Positions 53,265 to 61,282 of a stretch of DNA of 62,378 nucleotides are shown piece after piece. The notes under the pieces are model-generated. The model was not told the origin of the DNA. It saw only the letters and a list, made by a program, of their open reading frames with translations, and ran no database searches. Source of the stretch: an uncultured Planctomycetota bacterium. GTDB taxonomy: Bacteria; Planctomycetota; UBA1135; GCA-002686595. Made by a program: the position numbers and the translations under genes. Every line of letters starts with the position of its first letter. The stretch's first letter is position 1. The stretch lies in assembly GCA_903928115.1 (NCBI GenBank), contig CAIYPP010000135.1:1-62378 (forward strand), written 5' to 3'.

Positions 53265-54482
53265 TCACGCACGCAACCACAGGAGCCAACCCGTGCCGAG
53301 CGCCGTCGTCATGACGGCGAGCGGGAGGCCGACGCGCAGGTACGCGAGAAACCCGATCCCGCCGACCTCGCGGCCGCGCTCGGCGACGATCACGTTGGCG
53401 ACGCTTCCGAGCAGCGTGAGGTTCCCTGCGAAGGTCGAGGCCATCGCGAGCAGCTCCCACGCGAGCTCTCGGTCCGAAAAACGCGCGATCTCGTCTTGCA
53501 CCACCAAGATGAACGGCACGTTCGAGACCAGATTCGAGCCGAGCAAGAACACGCCGCTCGCACGCCAGAGGTCCGCACTCGAACCGGCATCCGCCGCGAG
53601 CGGGAAGCGCGCAAAGAACCATTCGGTCGCGCCGCTGTGCGAGAGACCCTCCACGGCCACGAAGAGCCCTGCGAAGAACAGCAGGATCGCCCAGTCGATG
53701 CGTGCCCAGAGCGTCGACGTCTCCGCACGATGCACGAACATCAGCAGCGTAAAGCCACCCGCCGCGGTCCAAGCGAGATCGGTGCCCGCAAGGTAGGCGG
53801 CAACGGTCGCGAACAGCACACCCAGCGTCACGGTGCTGCGCCTGTTCAGAACGCGTGGAGCCGAGACGGCGGGCAGCTTCTGCGCCAGTTCGCGCCGGAA
53901 CATCCACGCGATCAGCGCGTGATTGAGCGCGAGCCCGCCGAGCGCGATGGGCCCGACGTGCAGCAGGTAGCGTCCGTAGTCGAGTCCGCCGAGCTGTCCG
54001 CACAGCATGTTCTGGGGATTGCCGACTAGCGTCGCGACGGAGCCGGTGTTCGCAGCCGTCGCCAGCGCGAGCAAGAACGGCAGCGCGGGAACGCGCAGTC
54101 GCCGAACCCACGCCACGACGAGCGGAGCGACGAGAACGCACACCGCGTCGTTCGTGATCACAGCCGAAAGCGCGCCCGCGCCCCACACGAGCGCGCCGAG
54201 CAGCCCGGCCGCGCTCCCGCAACGTGCTGCCAGCGCATCCGCAGCGCGGTCGAGAAACCCATCCGCCGCGAGGAACGCGCCGATCCCCATCAGTCCAAGC
54301 AGGAGTAACAGCGTCTCCCCGTGGACGGCCTCGATCGCCTCGCGCGGCGTGAGCACGCCCAACGCGACCATCGCGACCGCACCCGCGAGCGCACCGGCCG
54401 GTCGGTCGATGGGGAGCCAGCTCGGGCGTCGGCCTGCGATGAGCAGGTACGTGACGGCGAAGATCGCGACTCCGAGGGCCAT
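53265..54482 (-). CDS. ArsB/NhaD/SLC13-type ion transporter
   Basis: A 405-residue transporter with about eleven helices. The two inverted signatures are SAVITNDAVCVLVAP with NTGSVATLVGNPQN, and GNLTLLGSVANVIVAE. This superfamily moves arsenite, dicarboxylates, sulfate or sodium/proton. No arsenic regulator or reductase gene is near, so arsenite is not favoured. It follows a small membrane protein and an eight-haem cytochrome on the same strand (10-base gap and ATGA overlap), suggesting linkage to their redox role. Confidence 0.85.
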   Translation of the reverse strand: MALGVAIFAVTYLLIAGRRPSWLPIDRPAGALAGAVAMVALGVLTPREAIEAVHGETLLLLLGLMGIGAFLAADGFLDRAADALAARCGSAAGLLGALVWGAGALSAVITNDAVCVLVAPLVVAWVRRLRVPALPFLLALATAANTGSVATLVGNPQNMLCGQLGGLDYGRYLLHVGPIALGGLALNHALIAWMFRRELAQKLPAVSAPRVLNRRSTVTLGVLFATVAAYLAGTDLAWTAAGGFTLLMFVHRAETSTLWARIDWAILLFFAGLFVAVEGLSHSGATEWFFARFPLAADAGSSADLWRASGVFLLGSNLVSNVPFILVVQDEIARFSDRELAWELLAMASTFAGNLTLLGSVANVIVAERGREVGGIGFLAYLRVGLPLAVMTTALGTGWLLWLRA

Positions 54483-54492
54483 GGGCAGGATC

Positions 54493-54897
54493 TCAGCGCG
54501 TGGCGAGCGCAGCTCGTACCAGTGCGACGATCAAGGCCAGTGCGCCCACAGGAACAAGGACGATCCCGAGCGAAGGATCTCCCTCGGAGTTGAGGACGCC
54601 GCCGAGGAAGAAGCCGAGCGGCATCGCGATGGAGCCGAAGCGCAAGTCGCGCGAGATCGCGGCGTGGCGCTCGCTCGCAAGGTGGCGCTCTGCGACCGCT
54701 GCGAAGCCCAAGAGCAAGAGCGCGAGCAGTGTCCCGTGCGCATGGGCGAGTCTCCACAGCTCCCGGCGCGTCTCGCTCTCGAGGAAGCCTCGCACTCTCC
54801 AAGCGTGCAGCGCCTCCAGCGTGAGGCCGAGCGGCAGGCTCGTCGCGAGCAGGACCCAGCCCGTGCGCAGCGCCTTCGCAATCGAGGTGTCGTTCAT
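54493..54897 (-). CDS. small four-helix membrane protein
   Basis: A 134-residue protein with four membrane segments: GWVLLATSLPLGLTLEAL, LLALLLLGFAAVAE, FGSIAMPLGFFLGGVL and PVGALALIVALVRAAL. His residues are in RLAHAHGTL. I recognise no family. The ATG overlaps the cytochrome stop as ATGA, so it is probably a membrane partner of that cytochrome. Confidence 0.7.
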   Translation of the reverse strand: MNDTSIAKALRTGWVLLATSLPLGLTLEALHAWRVRGFLESETRRELWRLAHAHGTLLALLLLGFAAVAERHLASERHAAISRDLRFGSIAMPLGFFLGGVLNSEGDPSLGIVLVPVGALALIVALVRAALATR

Positions 54898-56741
54898 TCG
54901 CCGATCGAGATCACGTGGTTGGACTGAAGATCGAGAAGTTGAAGCACACGGGCGAGTTCGACCTCGTAGTGGGCGTCGACGAGCTGGGCCGCGCTCGGCG
55001 TATCGAAGCGTCCCGCCGCGCGCTCGCGCAAGCGGGAGAGCAACATCGTCAGCTTCTCTCTCCGCTCGTCCATATCGGAGAAGGTATCGAACGACGCCAG
55101 CTCGACCGAGATCCCGAGCTGAAGCTCGCGGTCGAGGCGACGCAGGGAGCGGAGGGCCAGCGTACGGATCGCCGGATAGCCGTCGCCGAGCGCGACGAGG
55201 AGCTGCGCGGCAGCGAAGTAGCGCATCCGCGCGGGCTCCGCGGCATCGTCGCGACCGAGCTGCCGCGCCGCGACCGCGCGCTGCACCACGTCGCCCGAGT
55301 GAAGCGACGCGAGCACCTCCGCAACGTCGAGCGGCGCGCCATCCGGGCGAGAGACCGGCGCGCCGTAGCGCTCACCCCACCACGCGCGCATCGCTTCCGC
55401 AGCCCAGCCCGCCGTCTCGCTCAGGTGACAGCTCGTGCACGCGTTCGGGCGACCTGCCTCGACATCGCGCTTCACATCCGGGATCTCGATGCGGTGGCTG
55501 CGATGGATGTCGAGCACCCCGTAGACGATGCGCGGCATGTGGCACTCCATGCAGCGCGAGCCGCTGGAGTCCGGTGCATGGTGCGTGTGTGCGGAAAGAT
55601 CCGCCGCGATTTCCGCATGGCACTGCGTGCACGCAGCGTCGCCACGCATCGGCGGTTCGAGCTGCCCGTGGGGATCTCCGCCGTGCATCTCATGGCACGA
55701 GAGGCACGTCAGCTCCCCTCCGAGCGCGCATGCCGACTGAGTGATTCCGAGGTACTCGTACGCCGTGAGGCGTGCGGTGCCGTCGTTCCAAAATCGCTCG
55801 CGAAAGAGCTCAGGGCGCGTCGCGACGACGCTCGGCGTCTCGCGCGTGATCGGCGTCACGTGGCGAGCGAGCACCTCACCGGGTCGGAAGCTCGGGCCGC
55901 GGTGCAGGAACTCGCCGATGCGCGAGAGCGGCTCGGGCAGACGCTGCGAGTGACACTGTCCGCAGAGCGCGAGCGACTCCGCCTGCGGCAGGGACTCGGG
56001 GTTCACGATGGCCTCATCGGTCCCCTCGGCGCCCCGAGGGCCAAACAGACGAGTCCACGGCGAAGCCATGGCCTCCACGTGACGCTCGCCCGGCCCATGG
56101 CACGCCTCGCAAGCGATCCCGAGGTCCGCGACGCGCGACTCGAAGCGGCGCTCGCGCTCGGCCATCCGCGGCTCGACGCCAGTGTTGTGGCAGAAGATGC
56201 AGTTGTCGTTCCAGCTCGCTGCATGCGCATCGAAGCGCGTGTCGTCGGGCTCCAGAAACGCGCCGTTCATGTGCATCCAGCGCGCCTCCCCCACGTGCCA
56301 GAGAAGTGGCAGGCGCCGCAGCTCGCCGCCCTCGACCTCGTCGACTTGCTCGAAGTACTGCTGGTAGCGATTCGAGCCGACGCACAAGGCGACCTTGGCT
56401 TCGCGCTCCGACGCGCCGTCGGGAATGCGCATCCAGTACGCGCCGTCTCGCTCGAAGGGCACGGCACATCGTCCGTAGAACTCGCGCGCACCGCCGTCGA
56501 AAGCCCCGAGGACGCGTCCGTGCTCGGGGAGCTGCGTCATCGTGGAGTGAAAGGTCCGCGCCCAGCTCGCGTGGTGGTCCGGGTGGCAGGAAGCGCAGGA
56601 CGCGGCGCCTACGTAGTCCCGACCGCGCTCCCGCAGCGGCTCGCGCGCGGCGAGCGCAACGGGATCGGGTCCGAACGCGAGCACCGCGCCGACGGCGAGC
56701 GGAACGGCCGCGAGCGCGGCCCATGCGAAGAATTTGCGCAC
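54894..56741 (-). CDS. eight-haem periplasmic cytochrome c with HEAT-like C-terminus
   Basis: A 615-residue protein with an N-terminal signal/anchor. Eight CxxCH motifs are visible: CASCH, CIFCH, CEACH, CGQCH, CLSCH, CTQCH, CMECH and CTSCH. Their order and FHSTMTQLP resemble the cytochrome c554/NrfB-like multihaem families. After the last haem, about 150 helical residues (LHSGDVVQRAVAARQLGRDD, IRTLALRSLRRLD) look like HEAT repeats. Start is GTG 56741 with TAGGAT 6 bases upstream. Coupled to a small membrane protein and an anion-type transporter; no terminal reductase signature is present. Confidence 0.88.
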   Translation of the reverse strand: MRKFFAWAALAAVPLAVGAVLAFGPDPVALAAREPLRERGRDYVGAASCASCHPDHHASWARTFHSTMTQLPEHGRVLGAFDGGAREFYGRCAVPFERDGAYWMRIPDGASEREAKVALCVGSNRYQQYFEQVDEVEGGELRRLPLLWHVGEARWMHMNGAFLEPDDTRFDAHAASWNDNCIFCHNTGVEPRMAERERRFESRVADLGIACEACHGPGERHVEAMASPWTRLFGPRGAEGTDEAIVNPESLPQAESLALCGQCHSQRLPEPLSRIGEFLHRGPSFRPGEVLARHVTPITRETPSVVATRPELFRERFWNDGTARLTAYEYLGITQSACALGGELTCLSCHEMHGGDPHGQLEPPMRGDAACTQCHAEIAADLSAHTHHAPDSSGSRCMECHMPRIVYGVLDIHRSHRIEIPDVKRDVEAGRPNACTSCHLSETAGWAAEAMRAWWGERYGAPVSRPDGAPLDVAEVLASLHSGDVVQRAVAARQLGRDDAAEPARMRYFAAAQLLVALGDGYPAIRTLALRSLRRLDRELQLGISVELASFDTFSDMDERREKLTMLLSRLRERAAGRFDTPSAAQLVDAHYEVELARVLQLLDLQSNHVISIGE

Positions 56742-56747
56742 CCACGA

Positions 56748-56753
56748 ATCCTA
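56748..56753 (-). promoter_or_regulatory. -10 element of the eight-haem cytochrome operon
   Basis: TAGGAT on the minus strand, 6 bases before the GTG start; the closest of the series. Confidence 0.35.
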
Positions 56754-56851
56754 GGGATTTCGCAGGTCTGCGACAGCGACGACCTGCCCGAGCGGCGCGG
56801 GATAGGGTTCGGATGGAGAGATCTCGCACTGGGGGAGCTCTCCGCTTGCAC

Positions 56852-59311
56852 ATGCGTCCCGCGTCCCACCACCGCGCGCTCCGCGCAGCCACGCTGATCC
56901 TTGCGACAGCGTTGTCCGCCGTCGCCCAGACCGCGGCCCCGCGGACGCCCCGTCGCATCGACGGTACGCCCTCCCCGCGCGCGGAAGCCCCGCGCTATGC
57001 GGCGACAGCACCGACGCCGCGCACGAGCGACGTCCCGTTCCTCCCCAAGCCGGGCGAACCTCGCTCGACAGCCGCAGCCACGCGGCTCGAGCGCGACCGT
57101 GAATCGGTCCGTGTTCAGGAACATGGCGAAGAGCTCTGGGCGCGCGGCGCGAACTGGAAAATGAGCTTCGCGGACGGCCGTGCGAGCTTCTATCCGTTTC
57201 TCTCGTCGGCCGCCCCGCGCAGCGAAGCGATCACATTCGACCTGCGCAGCATCCACATCGGTGCAGAGACGCTCCCCTTCGACACGCTGGCCGACGGAAG
57301 CGGGGACAGCGCGCGCATCGAGTTCGCGCGCGGCGGCGTGGTTGAGCGCTACGACCTTGCGCCGCGAACCGTCGAGCAGTCGTTCCACTTCGCGACGCTC
57401 CCCGCGCGCGGCGAGCTCGTTCTGCGCATGGATGTGACGACGTCGCTCGCTGCACGACGCGCCGACGACGGTTGGCGTTTCCACTCGGAATATGGCTACG
57501 CGCTCTATGGTCACGCCGTGGCGCTCGATTCGAGCGGTCGTGAACTCGCACTCGAGACAACGCTCGACGACGGCGTGCTCGAGCTGCGCGTCCCGGAGTC
57601 CTTCGTGCGCGCGGCGCAGCTCCCACTCGTGATCGACCCCGTGCTTGCCTCGTTCGGAGTCGAAGCGAGCCCCGTCGACGCGCTCGCGCCGGACGTCACT
57701 TTCGACGTCTCCGGAAACGGCGTGCTGCACTGCTGGGAAGAGATCTTCAGCGCTACCGATCACGACGTGTGGGCCGACATGTACGACGCGAGCGGCTCTC
57801 CGCTCTATCGCGGTGAATGGATCGACGCGACCGCGGCGTATTGGGGGCATCCGCGCTCGGCGAGCAACGGCGCGACGGACCGCTTCCTCATCGTGGCCCA
57901 CGTCGTCAACGCGACCACGGGGCGAGTCGAGATCTGGGGACGCACGCGCTCGCCGCAGACCGCGCTCCTCTCGGCTCCGTTCAAGATCACGGGAGGTTCG
58001 ACGTTCGACGTGCTCTATCCCGACGTCGGCGGCGACCCGTACCCCACGGGACCGAGTCACTTCCTCGTCGTGTACGAGCGCGTGTGGAACCTTGGTAGCG
58101 ACCACGACGTCCACGCACGGCTCGTGACGGCCAGCGCGACTCTCGCGAGCGGCCCCCTCCAAGTCGATGCCTCGCTGCACACGCTCGACGAAGCGCTGTC
58201 GATTTCGAAGAGCAACGCGGGCGACGAGTGGAACGTCGCATGGCAACGGGCGAGTCCCTCGGGGGGCCACGACATCTTCGGCGCGCGCGTCGCGTGGGAC
58301 GGCGTGGTCGTCGCGCCGACCTTCCCGATCGCCGTGGGACCTCTCGATCACACAGCGCCGTCGGCGAGCTCGTGCGCGGAGGGCTGCGATCGCTGGCTGT
58401 GCGTCTACGAGGAGGACTTCGGGACGGACCGCGACATCGTCGCGAGCGGCCTCGACGGCGCGAGCGTGGCGCGCAGCGCGAATCTCAGCGTCTACGACGG
58501 AAACTTCGTCGGTCAGGACCAGTGCCAGCCCTGCGTCGACAGCGATGGAACGCACTTCGCGCTCTCCTACTCCGAGCTCTACGGTAACTCGACGTCGGAC
58601 TACGACGTGTACGTGAGCGAGGTGCTCTTCAACGGCGGCTCGCTCGCCGTTCTCGCCGCTCACCAGCCCGTCTTCCAAACCGATGGAAGCGAATACGAAT
58701 CTGCGATCGCGAGCAAGGAATCGAGCCGACAGGCGCAGACCTCGCACGACTATGCGCTCGCGTGGCACCGCGCGCCCGACGGCGTGAACTTCGCGAGCGA
58801 CGACGTGCTCGGCGCGAGCTACCGCGGCACGAACGGCGGACTCGTGGCGAGCTACTGCGACGGGAGCACGGTGACCTGTCCCTGCGGCAACGGCACGTCG
58901 ACCGTCGGGGGCTGTCCCAACTCGCTCACGCCCTCGGGCGCGCGACTCACGTGGATTGGAACGCCATCCACGACGCAGGACACGCTGCAGCTCTTCGTCG
59001 CGGGAATGCCGGCGGGCACGACGTGCCTCTTCTTCCAAGGAACGGCGATGAACGGCGTGCTCGGCTCGGTGACGGGCGACGGCGTTCGCTGCGTGAGCGC
59101 CCCCGCGACGCGGCTTTCGGTGCGCACGTCGAGCATCGCCGGCGGGGCCTTGTTCCCCGCGGTCGGCGATCCTCGCATCTCCCTCGCGGGTGCGGTTCCC
59201 GCAAGCGGCGCGACGCTCGTGTATCAGGTTTGGTATCGCGACCCAGCGGCGAACTGCGGCCCGAGCACGACGAACTTGTCGAACGCGCTCGTCGTCGCGT
59301 GGACGCCCTGA
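56852..59311 (+). CDS. secreted protein with a planctomycete-type Cys-rich C-terminal module
   Basis: An 819-residue extracellular protein. Signal peptide HRALRAATLILATALSAVA. The middle (from about 250) is a series of beta strands with RFLIVAHVVN, SHFLVVYERVW, EWNVAWQRA and RWLCVYEED, probably a propeller or beta-sandwich repeats. The last 150 residues, from YCDGSTVTCPCGNGT through CPNSLTPSGARLTW and TTCLFFQGTAM, are a conserved module I know from many planctomycete secreted proteins. ATG 56852 is chosen over 56813 because GGGGGAG precedes it and it begins the signal peptide. No enzymatic motif is seen. Confidence 0.8.
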   Translation: MRPASHHRALRAATLILATALSAVAQTAAPRTPRRIDGTPSPRAEAPRYAATAPTPRTSDVPFLPKPGEPRSTAAATRLERDRESVRVQEHGEELWARGANWKMSFADGRASFYPFLSSAAPRSEAITFDLRSIHIGAETLPFDTLADGSGDSARIEFARGGVVERYDLAPRTVEQSFHFATLPARGELVLRMDVTTSLAARRADDGWRFHSEYGYALYGHAVALDSSGRELALETTLDDGVLELRVPESFVRAAQLPLVIDPVLASFGVEASPVDALAPDVTFDVSGNGVLHCWEEIFSATDHDVWADMYDASGSPLYRGEWIDATAAYWGHPRSASNGATDRFLIVAHVVNATTGRVEIWGRTRSPQTALLSAPFKITGGSTFDVLYPDVGGDPYPTGPSHFLVVYERVWNLGSDHDVHARLVTASATLASGPLQVDASLHTLDEALSISKSNAGDEWNVAWQRASPSGGHDIFGARVAWDGVVVAPTFPIAVGPLDHTAPSASSCAEGCDRWLCVYEEDFGTDRDIVASGLDGASVARSANLSVYDGNFVGQDQCQPCVDSDGTHFALSYSELYGNSTSDYDVYVSEVLFNGGSLAVLAAHQPVFQTDGSEYESAIASKESSRQAQTSHDYALAWHRAPDGVNFASDDVLGASYRGTNGGLVASYCDGSTVTCPCGNGTSTVGGCPNSLTPSGARLTWIGTPSTTQDTLQLFVAGMPAGTTCLFFQGTAMNGVLGSVTGDGVRCVSAPATRLSVRTSSIAGGALFPAVGDPRISLAGAVPASGATLVYQVWYRDPAANCGPSTTNLSNALVVAWTP

Positions 59312-59318
59312 GCGTCGC

Positions 59319-61151
59319 TCACATCGGCAGCGCGCCCGAGACCTTGAGCGCGATCACCGCCACGCCCATCAGACTCTCGCCGGCGATCAGACCCGATGCG
59401 ACGGGAACGATCAGCCCTTCGAGCGTGCGCCACTTGCGGCGGAGCAGCTCCGCGAACGCGCCGCCGAGGAACATGGCGATGCCGTTGCTGCCCGGGATCA
59501 CCATCGCGATCCCGAGTCCCGAGGGAGACGGCACGTAGGGCTTGACGGCCTTCGGAGCGAGCTTTTCGAGCAACGCCAGCGCGAGGCCGAGCAGCGCACC
59601 GAGGGCGATGCCGACGCGCGCGGCCGGACCGAGCGCACCGAAGCCGTTGACAAAAATCTCCGAGACACCCGCCCAAACCAAGCATCCCGGCGCGGGCCAC
59701 TCGTCGCTGCCGAGCACCGCCGGATCGGGAATCAGCAAGTTGAAGGCCGGCACGATCAGCGCCGCGCCCGCGGCGACGCCGAAGAGCTGCGCATAAAACT
59801 GCACGCGCGGATTGCCGCCGAGCAGCCAGCCCGTCTTGAGCGTCGTCAGAAGGTCGGCGGCGTGCAGTCCGATGCCACCGGTGACGTTGGCGCTCATGAT
59901 GTTGCCGGCGAGGTTGCCCGGCGTGAGCGCGCCGAAGATGCCCTGCGTCACGGGCCCGAGCGCCTTCGTCGGCGTGACGTCCGTGTCGCCTGTGACGCGC
60001 GCGGCGATGAAGCCCATGACGACCGCGAGCGGCACAGCGATGGCGCCCGCCCACCACGGGATCTGGAACAGGTAGCCCATCAAGAACACCACGATGGGCG
60101 CGAGCACGAGGAAGCCCGCGGGGAACCACCACGCCGGGCACTCGACCTCGTCGAGCGGATCCTTCTCGGCGCTGCCCCGCCCAAAGATGCGGGCGAGACC
60201 GCTGAAGGAGCGCACCACGCTGCGCCAATCGAACAGGAACGACGCGAGGCCCGAAGCGACGAGCATCGACGCGCCGGGCCAGACGGTCCACTCGACGATC
60301 TTCTTGTAGCTCACCTCCTTGATGACGCCCTCTTCGAAGAGCGACGGCGCGAGTACGCCGTAGGTCAGCACGCTGCCGAGCAGCAACGACCACGCGGTGC
60401 GGAAGCTCATCAACGCGCCCGCACCGAGCAGCACGACCTCGCTCTTGAGCTCCAGCGTCCATTCCGCGGCCTTGCGTCCGGCGATGGTGAAGCCGAGCGG
60501 AATCTTCGCGGGAATGTTGAAGGGCATCCACGCGAGCTTCGCCTCGCGGAACCAAGTCAGCGCCGCCGCTCCGCCGGCTGCGATCGCGAGCGCGCGCGCC
60601 TTGGCGGCCCCGGCGCCCGCCGAACCTCCGTGCAGCGTCTCCAACGTCTCCGCCGTCGCGGTCCCCGTGGGGAACGCGAGCGCTTCGCGATTGATGAGCT
60701 GGCGCTTGATGGGAATCGCGGCGAACACGCCGAGCGCAGCGATCACGGCGAACCAGAGAATCATCGGCGCCGTCGCGGGCCGCTGCAGACCTTGATGCGT
60801 GACGATCATCATCAAGAGCGCGCCGTAGGCGGCCATGTTGCCGCCGCCCGTCATGTAGCCCGCACCGGATGCGACCGTGGTGAGCGCGTTGTTCTCCAGC
60901 GTGCCGAGCGGCTCGCGCACGATGCGCAAGGCCTGCAGACCGCGGAACAGCGAGAACGCGAGGATGCCCGCGGTGATCGTCACGCCCATCGACCAGCCCG
61001 TCTTGAAGAAGACGTACAGATTCGAGAGGCACATGACGCAGCCGAGCGCCATGCCGACGAGGACCGCGCGCGCCGTCAGCTGCGGAACTCCGCGGCGGTA
61101 CGTGTTGCGGAGCCAGTCGAGCTGCGGGTCGGTGCTTTGGGGGGCTTCCAT
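59319..61151 (-). CDS. OPT family oligopeptide transporter (second copy)
   Basis: A 610-residue polytopic protein of the OPT superfamily with about 15 helices: QLTARAVLVGMALGCVMCLSN, GAGYMTGGGNMAAYGAL, GTATAETLETLHGG, FGALTPGNLAGNIMSANVTGG and ESLMGVAVIALKVSG. It has the prokaryotic OPT character (peptide or metal-chelate uptake). Only distantly like the first copy at 231. TAGGCT lies 10 bases before the ATG. Confidence 0.93.
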   Translation of the reverse strand: MEAPQSTDPQLDWLRNTYRRGVPQLTARAVLVGMALGCVMCLSNLYVFFKTGWSMGVTITAGILAFSLFRGLQALRIVREPLGTLENNALTTVASGAGYMTGGGNMAAYGALLMMIVTHQGLQRPATAPMILWFAVIAALGVFAAIPIKRQLINREALAFPTGTATAETLETLHGGSAGAGAAKARALAIAAGGAAALTWFREAKLAWMPFNIPAKIPLGFTIAGRKAAEWTLELKSEVVLLGAGALMSFRTAWSLLLGSVLTYGVLAPSLFEEGVIKEVSYKKIVEWTVWPGASMLVASGLASFLFDWRSVVRSFSGLARIFGRGSAEKDPLDEVECPAWWFPAGFLVLAPIVVFLMGYLFQIPWWAGAIAVPLAVVMGFIAARVTGDTDVTPTKALGPVTQGIFGALTPGNLAGNIMSANVTGGIGLHAADLLTTLKTGWLLGGNPRVQFYAQLFGVAAGAALIVPAFNLLIPDPAVLGSDEWPAPGCLVWAGVSEIFVNGFGALGPAARVGIALGALLGLALALLEKLAPKAVKPYVPSPSGLGIAMVIPGSNGIAMFLGGAFAELLRRKWRTLEGLIVPVASGLIAGESLMGVAVIALKVSGALPM

Positions 61152-61161
61152 GGCGCGGCCG

Positions 61162-61167
61162 AGCCTA
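61162..61167 (-). promoter_or_regulatory. -10 element of the second OPT gene, predicted leaderless
   Basis: TAGGCT on the minus strand, 10 bases before ATG 61151. Confidence 0.4.
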
Positions 61168-61282
61168 CGAGAGCCCGCCCGAGCCCGCCACGTCGCGCCC
61201 CGCTCTCGGTTGCGACATGCTAGGATTTTCGCTTCCCAAGGGACGGAGTCAGCGTCCCCAAAGTCCCCCTCGAAATCGCACC

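Noticed and set aside
53265-54482. Arsenite export by the ArsB-like protein
   Set aside because: No ArsR, ArsC or ArsA nearby and the operon is with a cytochrome; the superfamily has many other substrates.
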